Assembly (NCBI RefSeq): GCF_910589235.1
Contig: NC_060962.1
Coordinates: 4,794,232-4,858,231 of the forward strand
Source of the DNA: Vespa crabro
Lineage: Eukaryota > Arthropoda > Insecta > Hymenoptera > Vespidae
Length of the DNA: 64,000 nucleotides
Direction: 5' to 3'
The position numbers and the translations under genes were made by a program. Numbering within the stretch: the first letter of the stretch is position 1; each line of letters begins with the position of its first letter. Shown one piece after another: positions 39,692 through 52,524 of this stretch. The notes below the pieces were generated by a model. The model was given only the letters and a program-made list of their open reading frames with translations. It was not told the origin of the DNA and searched no databases.

Positions 39692-42600
39692 TTATTCTGG
39701 ACTAGACACGGTTTGTTGTGGTTGACTATCTTCATCTTTCACTACGTCTGCTTGCATAGCTTTGGTAAGAACATTAGCGTCTTTTAACGATATCACTTGA
39801 AGAACTTGATGTTCTCCTGCTGCATTTATCATTGTCATAGGATGACCTTGAATTGTGACAGCTTCAATACTGGTTTCCCCATTTCCAGGTTCAACTTTAG
39901 GTACTTGAACCATCGGTGTTACGACTTGCATAGTACCATCACTTTGAATATTGGCCACCATAGTTTGATACATACTTGCAGACACTGGTACAGTGATTAC
40001 TCCTGACACAGATACTGGATATCCTGTAACATAGACAAAACCGTCCTATGTTCTGCCTGTACTCAGGCATTTTCTGTAGAATAAACTGGATTATTGTCTT
40101 TTCCTTTATGTATGTGCATGTATGTATAGATATACACAAATTTAATCATGTTTTTATATATAGTAATCACAATAATGGTAAACACTCACTCCTTTCTTAA
40201 CAAGACATACCAGTTTACAATACAGTTATAACAGTGAATATATTATATAAATAACAGTGAACAAAATTAATAGGGTGTGCGAAAGAAAAGTATGTATACT
40301 TACTATGTTTTTTGGCACACCCTTTTAACGTCTATAGTATCAGGACATAATACACATAATGCATATCTATACGAAAAAGATAAGGCAGTAATAATGGCAG
40401 TAAATGTTTAAGCTTTTTGTAACAGAATTTAGTGATCTTAATGATAATATTATAATTTTGAGTATAATACCACTAACAATAAAGAATTATGAATTATAAT
40501 ACTTTTGTTTCAAGTAGCTTAAACACAAACTGTTAAATACAACAAATATAAAATAATAAAACATCAACAAAAAATGCTCTATGTACATCAATTTTATTGT
40601 ATCTCCTTTCTTTAAATTAATGAAAATAATCTTCTGTAATAATGATGTGCAATGATCATAAAACAAAGGGTGGGTTTTGTCATGATTATGATCATAATTT
40701 TTCTTTATTTATTTTTACTGCACTAATTTTAAGAATCCATGTAATAATTTATTTTTATTAATATTCTGACATCTATACACGTAGACTCAATTTCTTTAAA
40801 TGTTTATTTTTTCAGTCAGTTATCAGTAATAATTTGAATATTTCTAATAGATTTATCGTGTATATTTATTTTTCATTCTAAAGATTCTATATACATGATA
40901 TACATATAAATAAATGCTAACTTTATAATATCTTTCAATACAAATATTGAATAGTTCATAGTTCCTCTGAAACGAGAATTGGAGAAAGCTTACTTATATA
41001 AACACACGTATGATACACTTTTTAAATAAAGTTTCATTTTTTCATTACTTATTATACAAGACTAATGAATGTAAATTTCTTATTATTGCTTTTTCTTTAT
41101 GTAACACAAATGCTCTTCTGATAATATTTTTAAAATATCATGGATTCTTAAAGACGAAATTAAAATAACGCTGTGCATAGCTCCAAATAAAGACATATGT
41201 ACAATAATAAAAACAATAATTAATCAAAAAAATTCTACTTCATTATACACAATAATAAAGATTTGTAAACATTGTTTTTGAATGGAGCTCAACAGACAGC
41301 ATGCAAAACAATAAAGGTTTCTGGGCTAGTAAAAACAAATCACTGCTCAAGTAGTTCCTGGCCGGCGACCGTGCAGAGCCTATAGAAAACAGTTTTACCG
41401 TGACCATCTTCGCCTGTAAGGATGATTTGTCCATCTTGACCTAATGTTGCCTCAGTTACACTGTTTAGATCAACAGCAACACTAGTACCCTCCGCACCAC
41501 CTGCTACTTCTGCGAGTGCTTGAACTTCTCCTTGGCTTGTGTGGATCTGTATACATATATATATACATACATATATATATATATACACACACGCACACGC
41601 AAAGTATCTTATCTAATGATAACAAACTAAATTCTTATGAAATATATGTATTGCTGTTTTTAATATATTTTATCAAAAAATATATCTTGGAACTTTATTT
41701 TATTTACTAATAAAAATAACAAAAATAAAATTCTCTAGGATATTAAATAATATGATAATAAATTTATTTAACTCACAGTAGCTACACCTTGAACTTGAGC
41801 TGTTGTACCATCCGGTAATGTAATGATAGGATTACTCGGATCTACTTGAATTATGGACACTGTACCATCAGGATTCGTTATTGTCTGTAACACTGCAGTT
41901 GGATACTGTGCCGTCATCTGTAATATACAAATTTTTATTATAACATCAATCATTTTTAATTTCTCGTTTATTCTGACTTAGTTTATAGTTAATTAAAATA
42001 CGAAATTTTATTGAATTTTAACGAACATGATTTTGATTAAGCTAATGAGATTAAAACAAATGAACATATTATTGTCAAAAATATTAAATACTATATATAT
42101 AATTCTATAATATTAGAAATAAAGCCAGATTCAACTCAAATAAGGGAAACCAAACACATGGAACTGAAATATGGCATATCCGCGTAAAGAAATACGTCTT
42201 CGATCTTCATTTCTTTGTTCTCCTAAATAGAATCAGAAATTTAAAGAAACAACATGACAATATGATTAATCAAAATATAAGAACTTAAGAGTTCAGTTTG
42301 AAATTTTCTTAGAAGATATTTTGTTGCATTATTTACATATTGTATAATATATCAATATATGTATGTATGTATATTATTTATTAATATTAGTTATGCATTA
42401 CTGCTTGAAATCTAATGAAATGCATTTTTATCGTGTTGTTTCAAATTATTCCTTTTTCTTTAATACACTCTATCCACTCCCACCTGAGTGGCAGTGGCAA
42501 GAGCTGTGGGAGATGTTGCAATGATTTGTGCTGGCGAAGAGTTTCCCTTAGATGAATCCGTGCTGCTGAGACGAACAACTCCCACCGTCTGTTGTTGTTG

Positions 42601-45505
42601 TTGTGACTGTCCACTTTGACCCTGGCTAGACGAATGTGAAGGATGAGACGAGGAATGAGGAGTTGACTGTTGTAATAATACAGTAGATTTATCGTCTTCT
42701 TCACTGAATGCTGGTAGAAGATCTTCTCTTCCATGAAATTTATAGCAATTTATTACTATTTGTCTTAAAGCATGTGTCCAAGAAATCTACAATAATATAG
42801 AATAAGTTGTTATGATCGTTTTAATTGATAAATTATTAAATTGATTACTAAATACGAACCTTTTGTTTTTCATCCTCGGAACGTGCATCCATACGAACAT
42901 TTGCCCAAGGTAACTCTTTTGGCCACCAAGGAGGTCGTGTACTATCCCTTCCCCAACCAGGTTTACCTCTACCTGTAGAATACTTTAACATTAATGGTAT
43001 AAATGCCCTGAGTTGAGCTTGAGTCATTTTTTCTACAGGTGTAGGTATTCCATCTATTATAAGTGGTGGTAATTCGTATAAGGATGGGTCATCCTGAACG
43101 GGAGGTGGGGCTTGCTGTGCTAATGCACTTTCAAGTTCATCCATTATAACATTTCTTAAATTTTTTACTACATCTTCTAATGGTTTAGCCCCAAAAACTT
43201 TGTAGCTACTATTTGGCTTGCCTGGAGTAGCTACTAATACTACAGCTTGTTGTCCTACTCGTGTGGCAAATTCATCTATTGTTTGCTGTAAGAATATTAA
43301 AAAATCAATGTAAAAAATGTCAAAAGAGTAAGAAGGATATATTAAAAAATCACTCTTTCTGTTAAGAAACAAGAAGTTTTTGTATATTTATAATTTCTTA
43401 CTCTAAGTTTTCGTAGAAGCCTGTTTTGTTGTCTTTTTCTTATACTGGGGTTAGTTTCAAAACTATGAGGTCGTTTTCTCTTCTTTGCAGAAACAATAGC
43501 AGCTGCTGCAGCTACACCAACAGGACCTATAGAAATATATAATCTTGATACAAATTTTTATATTCTATAATTTCATACATTTTATATGTCAATATAAAAT
43601 GTTAATTTGGAAAATATTTTAAAGTTATTATGTTTAACATTTAATTCTGAGTATGTTTAATATATTATATTGACATATCAACACATATACATGTAGTGCA
43701 TTCAAACTAAAGAGATGCATAAGCAATAGTAATATAAGACGTGCTCAAAATCTAAGAGATGTATTATGTATTTACACATAATCTATACTTTTATCTTTAA
43801 TATAATTGAATGGAAAAAAAAAAAAAAAAAAAAAAAAGAAATTGGATAATAAAATTACTATTACCTAGCAGTTGTGCCTAAAAATAATACTCTTAGATTT
43901 TGTTTAAGAAACAAATAAGATTGCACATGTACTAACAAGTTTTGTTGATCTTTTTCTATTAAAATTTGTGCACAAAAAATTGTTTTTTACATATATATTG
44001 TATTATACGTAAAATATAGTAATAAACTTTAGCAACAATATAAACAGTAATGATCATATTCTAAGTTTAACATAAAAATATCAAAATATAAAAACATCAA
44101 TACATACTGTTTATAAATAAATTTAAAAAAATATGTCTTGCATATGTTAAAAATAAAGCACATTCTGAGAATATAAGGCATAAATTAAAAAGATGCACGC
44201 AAGAGAAATAAAAACATAAAATTAACCGAAGTAATAAAATATGATGGTAGACTATATCATACTGCTCTGTCAATGACTGAATGTAGGTTTCTTTTATCAA
44301 AAGGAATATTGTTATGAATTAACATACAGAATTACGAATTTTCATTATTTTTGTAATATATGAAATTTCATTCAGTAAACTTAGTAATTACCAAAACTTG
44401 TATCATTGGCAGGCAGGCTCCACTTGCACATATACCGTTTCAATTTTTCTTTTTTCTTTTTCTTTTTTTTTCTTTTTCTTTTTTTTAATGATCACTAACA
44501 CTCCATAAAGAGTCTTATAAGATAGTAAATTTTATATTTATGACTTCTATTTATGTTAATAAAGTGAATGTCATAGAAAAACATAATTAAATTGAAAGTA
44601 TGAAAAATGTTACACAGATCTTTATATGCTGTTAATTATTTATGTTAAATTTAAAAAATAATTTAGTGAAACAGATTGTTATAGAAAAAGAATAAATTTA
44701 TCTTTAATATAGCAGAAAATTGATATATTGCATTATTCGGAAAATCCGTAGTGACTTTTAATTGAAATTAAAAATTAATGTTTTTATATATGCTTTTAAC
44801 TTTCTTCAATAATATATTCTGGATCATATAAAATATATATAGATTTCATTTTGGAAATAAATTTTAACTTTTAAAAAACTAAAACGTAATATCTATTTTA
44901 TGTTTGTAATGCATGTGTAGAATATATTTTTCAAATATAAATATATTTTACATATACATATATTTTGTTATATACTTCATAAATGGAAATATCAATATTA
45001 GTAGCTATTGAAAATCACTACGAGCTTTTTGAATAATTCAAGATACAATATATAAAAAATATTGTAATGATATATAAAAATAATAGCCTAAACAGTACTT
45101 TTGTAATATCACATCTTATTCTTAGAAACTTGTGGAGACTCTTTAAAGAGAATGATCTCTTGTATCTTACGCGTTCATCGCTATTGGTGTTGAAAAGTAT
45201 CCGAGATTAAATGTACACAAGGTTCCACAGTCAATGATGAACGTTGTTTGTTGCGTTTAACTTGCAAATGGAAGTGATTAAGCCGTAAATAACTCAAGAG
45301 GTGATAAAGCAAAAAAATGGAAATCACCATTAGCGTGTTTGATTTGCCAACCTGCTGCAGCTAGCTGGGCTGTCACATCATCGTCCATGGCTGCTGTCAA
45401 AAGATCTCCATCCTCATATGTTTCAGACCCACTACTGGGTTCATCATCATCATCATCAGAAATTCTGTCCATTGTGCCGGACTCTGCATTAGGCAGAGAC
45501 ACCAT
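39692..45505 (-). CDS. ewg: Erect wing, insect NRF1-family transcription factor
   Basis: Sequence-specific activator of the NRF1/P3A2 family; in Drosophila it is needed in neurons and flight muscle. Coding exons: 45,328-45,505; 43,402-43,526; 42,860-43,285; 42,484-42,786; 41,777-41,917; 41,399-41,546; 39,692-40,023; phases join to 550 residues. After an acidic N-terminus (SDDDDDEPSSGSE; DDDVTAQLAAAG) comes the basic DNA-binding region AKKRKRPHSFETNP/SIRKRQQNRLLRKLR, then DEFATRVGQQAVVLVATPG, MTQAQLRAFIPLMLKYSTGR and WPKELPWANVRMDARSEDEK, all very close to vertebrate NRF1. The C-terminal half is Gln/Thr/Val-rich activation sequence containing YPVSVSGVITVPVSASMYQT. The start ATG follows an in-frame stop upstream; the 5' UTR exon seems to begin at an acceptor near 45,603. 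Alternative donors exist in exons 1 and 6. Confidence 0.95.
41340..41546 (-). CDS. ewg: erect wing alternative 3' end by reading through exon 6
   Basis: Exon 6 contains an internal donor (G|GTAAAA, exon end 41,399) that joins in phase to the last exon. If it is not used, the frame continues for 18 codons (KTVFYRLCTVAGQELLEQ) to TGA at 41,340-41,342. Downstream in the retained intron, U-rich ELAV-like motifs (AUUUUUUU at about 41,226-41,233; AUUUUUU near 40,570) and minus-strand AATAAA signals (40,865-40,870; 40,803-40,808) are present. The product would lack the last exon's 110 residues. Isoform use is inference. Confidence 0.45.
   Translation of the reverse strand: MHTSQGEVQALAEVAGGAEGTSVAVDLNSVTEATLGQDGQIILTGEDGHGKTVFYRLCTVAGQELLEQ
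43527..45327 (-). other. ewg: erect wing intron 1
   Basis: 1.8 kb AT-rich intron with a poly-A run near 43,815-43,837 and a T-rich tract near 44,450-44,485. A short GC-richer patch at 44,400-44,440 could be a small alternative exon but has no clean in-frame reading. Confidence 0.5.
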
Positions 45506-45603
45506 CTTTTTGTCTTCGTCACCCGTTTTGACTTTTTTATATATTGCAATGGCCCAACAAATGTAATTGTAGATCCTGAGATATTCTTTTACATCACCTT
45601 ATC

Positions 45604-47043
45604 CTAGTAGAGTAAAGAAATGTTGAGTTAATATCTAAGATAAAATGCGTAGAAAAGAAAATAAATGGATATATATTAACAGTTGGAATTACCATGATTT
45701 ATATATCTCAACAAATAAAAGATAATTTTGATTTATAGTTATAAAATAATAATATCCTTTTTATAATGAATAATATAAAATAAAATCCTAGAGTAAATTT
45801 ATCTTTAATAAATAATGCTTGTTAATAAAAATAATACTTGTTAATAAAAATAATGCTTATTATCCTTTTTCCTCAAAAAAGATATATATAATTAAAATAA
45901 TTTTGTTAAACGTGTACTTTTTGTCAACAAGGAAACTTATGTGTATTATGATCTATGTAAAGAATTAACAGCTTCATAGTATAATTTATTTCTATTTATT
46001 TGCAATACAACACATACAATAATACTTCATCACATATTAACATACTAATATTATAACATATCATATGTGAAGAAATTAAAACATACACGTACAGAGAGAT
46101 AACAGAGACTATACAATAACAATCATAATATTAATAATCATGAAATATGTGCAAGTACCAGTTATCTCAGTGATAAAAATATAAAACCAATTTGAAATTA
46201 ATCCGTTGCAATCCAAATATTAAACATCAACAAAACAAACAATATTAGTATGCAGAATTCTTTAATAAAGTGTGTTATAACATTTTTAGAATTTTGTCAA
46301 AATTGTTTTATTAACAAATAAAATAATATAAAATAGATATGTAAATGACCTATTATTATGATTTTATCAATGATATTACAATTTATAAATCTTTGAAATA
46401 TTTTATCTTGACAATATATAAGATAATTAAAAAAAAAAAAAGAAAAAAAGAAAAATTATAATATATTAAAAAGAAAACATAAAGAAGGAAAGGGACACAC
46501 ACCAACATACATGACAAGAATTATGAAGTTTGAAATACTAAACTTGTACGTCTATTTGCGTTGGAACACGAAAAATCGATAAAGTAAACGTCATTCGTTT
46601 GAAAGTATAGAGGAACATATAACGAGAGTGGGCACACATCGATTTAAAAAAGAGAAAGGTTGAATTTTATGATTTACATGATAAAACAGAAGTTTCTTCG
46701 ATGATGATTTTCTCTACTTCCTTTTATTTTTCTCATAGAACTACGAAAAGAACTACGATGGACAAAAAGAATTGAAAATAATTGACGAATAGCGGGAAAT
46801 ATTTCGCTTGGATATCTCGCGCGCATTTTAATATGAACATATGATATGAGAAAGGTAAAATATTTTACAGAAATAAAGAGAAATATGCTATACGTCTTCG
46901 TTATTATTAATAGATATAAGACAAAAATATATATATAACAATTCCTTCCGCATCCTTTTCCGAGATTCGTCATAATCGAGAGTGAAGTGCAGCGCGTTAA
47001 ATTGACAGAAGAGCGTGTCAATGAGAAGACGTAATAGAAAGAG

Positions 47044-47100
<57 letters not shown>

Positions 47101-47292
47101 CCAGATTGTTTCACATTAAGAGTACGAAATAACAAGACGCGTGTAACAGTAAGCTTAGCAGCAATGATGACAGTGGTAACGTCAAAGCAACGACACAACA
47201 AAAGCAGGAATAGTCGCAGTAGTAGTAGTAGCAGCAAGAGTGTGGAGTATGGAAAGAGGGTGGAGAGAAAAATAAAATAGTAGAAAAAGAGG

Positions 47293-47360
<68 letters not shown>

Positions 47361-49500
47361 AGAGAGGATGCGCCAAAAGCCGACACCGCTAAGACGGCGC
47401 GTTTATTTTGGGGGGGCAAATGAAAATGCGCAGGGCACACGCAAAAGAGAGAGCACCGTCGGGGGGGCCGTGAAGCTCATGACCGAAGAGAAGGGTATCG
47501 CGAGGAGAGTCATGGAGCAGGCCCAGTGAAAATCGCGAGTTGCGTACGCACCTTGTGTGTCCCGTGAGTGGTCACCCGGTGTTACACAGGGAGAGGGCTC
47601 AGGGCGCTTCGCGTCTGCGGGGAGACCGCCGTCGCGGGCTATAACCGCACACGCTCTCTCTCTCAACACCACCACCACCACCACCACCACGCCCCACGCG
47701 AGCGATTCGAGACGGTCATCGTCGTCGTCTACGTCGTCGTCGTCGTCGTCTCCGTCTGTCTCCGTCAACGTTGTCCTTTTCGTCGGTCGTTACGCGACTC
47801 GTGCACTGCGCGTTCCGTGACAGACTTCAAAGGCGAACTACGACGACGAGTTTCTTTTCTCTCTGAGAAAGGGCCGCCGGACGCGCCGGATCCGGGAGAA
47901 GCCTAACTCGGCCGCGCGCGCGAAAATCTCAAAGACCCTCCTCTCCTCACCACCACCTTTCGTCCTCGCTATTACTCGCGCCTTCTTCGTCGCTCCGCGC
48001 CACAACAACGCGCACGACGACCGCCATGGACACCATGGCTAGTTTCAACGGCGGCGGTGGCGGTGGCGGTGGCAGCGGCGGCGGCAGCGTCGTCGACGGA
48101 CGTATCGATCGGTTACGAGTCTGTCTCCGCTGCTGCCGCCTCCGTAGCTGCCGTCGTCGTCGCCACCTCCACTGTCGCTTTACACGCGCCACTACGCGCT
48201 TCCTTTCTTTCCTATATCCTTCCTTTCCTTCTTTCTTTCTGTCTTGTTTCCTGCCTCTCAGCCTGCCTGTCTGCCTGCCCACCCGCTTTCTTTGCCCACT
48301 CGTCAGGACACACGAGCGTAATAATATGAACGTACACATGAGGGAGAAGGAAAGAACGCGCCAGCATCGAGGAGGGCGGCCATCTTGAGCGAGCCTGCGC
48401 GGTGCACTCCAAGCAGACGATGCAAAATTTACCTTTATTTCGCGAATGCGCGTTGCATCGCCATCCTCGCGCCGCGCAATGACAACTTACGTTACGTTTG
48501 ATCCCGACTTTTTCGTCGACACTTACCGTTTTCTCCTTAGATTCCATGAAATGCCACTGCTGATCCTCGAAACGCGAACACCATATACATGTATAAGAGT
48601 CTAGAATAATGCGATTGGTTCGAAGCAATGCGATACGCGTCATGGCGGCCGTCGTACCTAACTTCTCATTGGCGCCTGAAACACGTGACTCAATTTCTTC
48701 ATTTTTCCCTGAAACGATAGTGTCTCACTCTTTTTCCCTCTGTTGATTGTGTGATCTGTAACCTACAAATATGTTTATGCGCGTTTAAAATTTACGCATT
48801 TTACGGTATTATTTTATCTACGTTTATTATTACTGTCGTCGCTTTTTTTATTTCTTCACACATAACGGTGTTCGTAAATACGTATTTGTTGAAGTTCTAT
48901 TGACATTGCATTGTTCTTCTAATCGAGATGTCATTCAAAGTGTGTGCATCAAAAGATGCATCATTGTTTAAGCTTGTTTTTATTTAAATATTTTGTATTA
49001 TTGTGTGATATCTGTTAAATATTTATAACCTAGCAATGTCTCTTTTTCTTAATGGTGCATATTGTTTGATTTTGTTTCGTGATTGAGTAATTTTTTGGTG
49101 ATATTTTTTGAAAGAAACATGTAATGCGCGCATTAAAAGGTGGAAAAAACGAGTTGTATTCCTTTTTACACAGTCACAACTACAAATGTAACAATATAAA
49201 AGTATATTATTAAAATAATAATTAATAGCTTAAATTGCTGTAAAGCAATTTTATATATCACATCTCGGGTGGGATGAATTACAAACTAAACACATTGATA
49301 TATATTTTTTGTGGCATTAACCAATTGGATTATTAATTTTATGCAGATTTTATCTTTTTTTTTTTTTAGATATTTCATATTTTTCTAAAGGATATGAAAT
49401 CTATATTTTTCTTTCTCAATATTATGGAATAAATATCAATAGTTTTGTTAATCCAACTAGTTATAAAGATAATACCACTGTTGAAAAGTATGTTTCATTT
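45604..49500. promoter_or_regulatory. erect wing upstream region with CpG-rich island
   Basis: 45,604-46,700 is AT-rich. 47,040-47,360 holds two long GA arrays, 47,668-47,690 an ACC array and 47,718-47,755 a GTC array. 47,380-48,660 is clearly GC- and CpG-rich and probably contains the erect wing promoter and 5' UTR (minus strand). Long frames here are Gly-, Ser- or His-rich shadows of repeats. 48,700-49,500 is AT-rich spacer to the 3' end of shifted. Confidence 0.5.
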
Positions 49501-52500
49501 TTAAGCCCAAGGCTTATTTTTGTTACACAATTTTCCAAACCATCCGGGATCACAAAGGCATGTATTATCAGGTTGACAAGTTCCATTTCTGCAAGCTCTT
49601 GTGCAAGCTGATCGTTGCGGCGAACGTCTACCTATTTCACAATGATCGCCTTTAAAACCAGCAGGACATCGACATACGTTATTTCCTTTACATTTACCTC
49701 CATTCAGACAAGGAATAACACATTTTGCTAAACACAAATAATTATTAGATTTTCAGAGTTGTAAGTTATATTATACTAATAACATAGAAAACAATTACTT
49801 ACAAAACTCGCAATGTAAACCAAAGTAACCTTTGGGACATTCGCAAGTATCTTTTTGTACACATTTTCCACCATTTAAACATTTTTCTGAACAAATACCT
49901 GAAAGAAATATAAATAATAGATATTTATTTCTTTGAGATAATATGTTCTCATATATCCTTATATATATGTGTTCATCTTTTTATATTATAATTATGTAAC
50001 AAATATTTGCTGTTAATTATTTCCAGAATATTATCAACATTGATAAAGAAAATGTTGCACCTACGCCAATATGGATTACGGTTATATAGCACGTCTGCTG
50101 CAACTTCAACCACTAAAGCAGGAAAACTCTTAGATTCTATTATAAGAGTGAATCATGCTGGAGAATTGGCGGCTGATAGAATATATGCAGGGCAAATGGC
50201 TATTTTGGGTATAGGAACTTTTTGAAAAATTATATTGCATTGTCCTGTTTACAGATTTTTCTTGTTTATCTATCACAACGTATGTTGCTTTAATCGTTAT
50301 GTAAAACAGGCAATACTCCAAAAGGTCCGATGATTCAGCATATGTGGGATCAAGAGAAAAAACATCGTGCTAAATTTGAAGAATTAATTCGAAAGTATCG
50401 TGCACGGCCCACTGTATTTGTACCTGTTTGGAATATAGCTGGATTTGTTCTTGGTGCTGGAACAGCATTAATGGGAGAGAAAGCAGCTATGGCGTGTACC
50501 GTAGCTGTCGAAACTGTCATTGTAGAGCATTATAATGATCAATTACGTAACTTAATGGAAACGGGTGAAGTCATAGACAAAGAATTATTAAATACGATTA
50601 AAACTTTTCGCGATGAGGAACAAGAGCATCACGATACAGGATTAGAACATGGAGCTGAACAAACTCCTTTTTATGGAATAATCACAGATATAATAAAATT
50701 CGGTTGTAAAGCCGCCATTTCTATTTCTAAAGTAGTATAAATTATGTTAATTTCAATGGTAGTCTGTGTATATATAGAAGCATTTGTTACTCCTTTAATG
50801 CCACATGACTTTTATTAAATAAACATTTTTTGTTAATAGCTATTATTATAAAAGTTTGTATAAATTTGCATACCCCCTTCGCAGTAAGGTCCTTGAAATC
50901 CAGCAGGGCACGAACATACACCGGGTGCCGTACAATTGCCACCATTCATACAATTTGGATAACAGAGTGCTTTTTTACAATGCGGTGGACCCAAATAACC
51001 GTCAGGGCAAGGCCCTGGATTTGGTTCTAAGATTTAAAAAAAAGAAGAGAATTGTAAATACTTTTTTTTTCTTTTTCTTTTTTTTTTTTAAATTATTTTT
51101 CTTAAAAGTTTCAATTAAAGTTATCAGTAAATCAGCAAAGAACGAAAATGAAAAGAACAATGAATTTACACTTCCTCATTTGATGAAAAACTTTATTTAT
51201 TTTGATATATAATAAATAAAAGTAGATATATAAATTATGGAATAACGTCGCAAATATGTTGAATATACTTACCGCGCAAGTTGCATTCTTTTCTTAAGCT
51301 AAGATGAAGCGGTGTTCCGTTCAAAGGTTTACCTTTCCGCGTTTCGATCATTAAACCAATTCCAAATTGTGCTATCCCTGAATTATTTCCAGTACAAGGT
51401 AATAAAACACTAAATTCTATAATACACAGAGAAAAAATATAATTATTAAAAAAAAAAAAAAAAAAGAAATAGAGAAATAATTTTATAATGAACATTGTAG
51501 AATGAACATGGACTCTGATCTTTACCCTTTGCTCTTTTCGGTACTCTTCCTTGAGTTTTAATCGTGATCGATGGAGTTTTGAGAATTGATTCATCGAAAG
51601 ATTTCAGTCGATAGAAGTTATAATAATATTTTTTTACACCAGATTTCCATGTAAAATTTACGTACGATACTTCGCTAGGAATAATTGGTAGCTTATTTTC
51701 AAATTCTGGATCCAAAAGATATGATAAAACAATGCCCTCCGAAATGACATAGATTTCCATTTCAACACCTAATAAAAATAATGTCGATTTATCGTAACAA
51801 TTTATAAAACGATATATATTTTATGATAATGTGATAGAAAAAAAGATTCGAAAAAGGATCGATACTATGATCTATAGGCATTGAAATCACTGATCCAATG
51901 ATATAGAATACATCGCGTAATAATATGAGTGATTGTAATATTGTATTTAATATAATATATTAATAATATTAGCAATGAGCAATTAAAATAATATAAAGCT
52001 TTTCTATATACAAGAATAATGATTAATTTTTAAAAAATTTGTTAAAGTTTTTTTCTCTTTCTCTCTCTCTCCCTCTTTCTCTCTCTCTTACATGTACACA
52101 CATACATGTGAATAAACCGACCAATAATTAAGAAGTTATTTTACCGCAGTAATTTTCATTTCAGTTTACGATAGCAAAATTTTGAAAAAAAAAAAAGATC
52201 GATGAAATATAAAACAATAGATAGGAACTTCCCAGCGCTATTATTAATTCTTCGGATAGAAAGTTTGTTTTTATTGAAAAATGTAATATGAAATAATAAA
52301 AATTACGATCCCGTAATATCGTAATTTAATTTTATCGAGAAAATAATTTACTCACCGCTGAACATTTTAATTTGCTGTTGGTCGATCCAAAGAGATATAT
52401 CACTGGATGGTTTGTGACCATTACCAGAACGATGATGGTGATGATGCCTGGCCGTAGTAATGTCGAGAATAAATAAAGCGATCACCGCCAAGGTAAGGGC

Positions 52501-52524
52501 GGCTGTCGCCCACCGCATAATCAT
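49501..52524 (-). CDS. shf: Shifted / WIF1-like secreted protein (WIF and EGF domains)
   Basis: Secreted extracellular-matrix-interacting protein; Drosophila Shifted promotes Hedgehog stability and spread, the vertebrate relative WIF1 binds Wnts. Exons: 52,356-52,524; 51,526-51,768; 51,273-51,416; 50,874-51,026; 49,803-49,898; 49,501-49,727; phases join to 343 residues. A signal peptide (MIMRWATAALTLAVIALFIL) is followed by a run of five His. The WIF domain runs from about residue 45 to 185: SLWIDQQQIKMFSG, EIYVISEG, NFTWKSGVKKYYY, VLLPCTGNNSGIAQF. After a degenerate first EGF (three Cys only) come four full EGF repeats, including NPGPCPDGYLG-CKKALC, CMNGGNC, CLNGGKC twice, and a last CRNGTCQPDNTCLC. 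It ends NKNKPWA. COQ7 lies in the intron between EGF exons. A GC-rich, GAT-repeat-bearing region lies upstream. Confidence 0.94.
50052..50740 (+). CDS. COQ7: 5-demethoxyubiquinone hydroxylase, mitochondrial (COQ7)
   Basis: Di-iron monooxygenase of ubiquinone synthesis on the mitochondrial inner membrane; hydroxylates demethoxyubiquinone. Two coding exons: 50,052-50,208 and 50,310-50,740, joining at ILG|NTPKG, 195 residues. The first residues (MLHLRQYGLRLYSTSAATS) look like a mitochondrial presequence. Di-iron ligands are visible as Glu in NHAGELAADRIYAGQ, the E..H pair in WDQEKKHRAKFEEL, Glu in VETVIVEHYNDQLR and the E..H pair in FRDEEQEHHDTGLEH. An acceptor TTTCCAG at 50,026 suggests a separate 5' UTR exon upstream. 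The gene is on the opposite strand and wholly within the shifted intron 49,899-50,873; its AATAAA (50,818-50,823) is 51 bases from the shifted exon. Confidence 0.96.
50818..50823 (+). terminator. COQ7 polyadenylation signal
   Basis: AATAAA 78 bases after the COQ7 stop and just before the oppositely oriented shifted exon. Confidence 0.6.

Noticed and set aside
48026..48388. Gly-, Arg- and Cys-rich plus-strand frame in the CpG island
   Set aside because: The Gly run derives from a GGC repeat and several frames are open at once because of GC-rich composition; better explained as the erect wing promoter/5' UTR.
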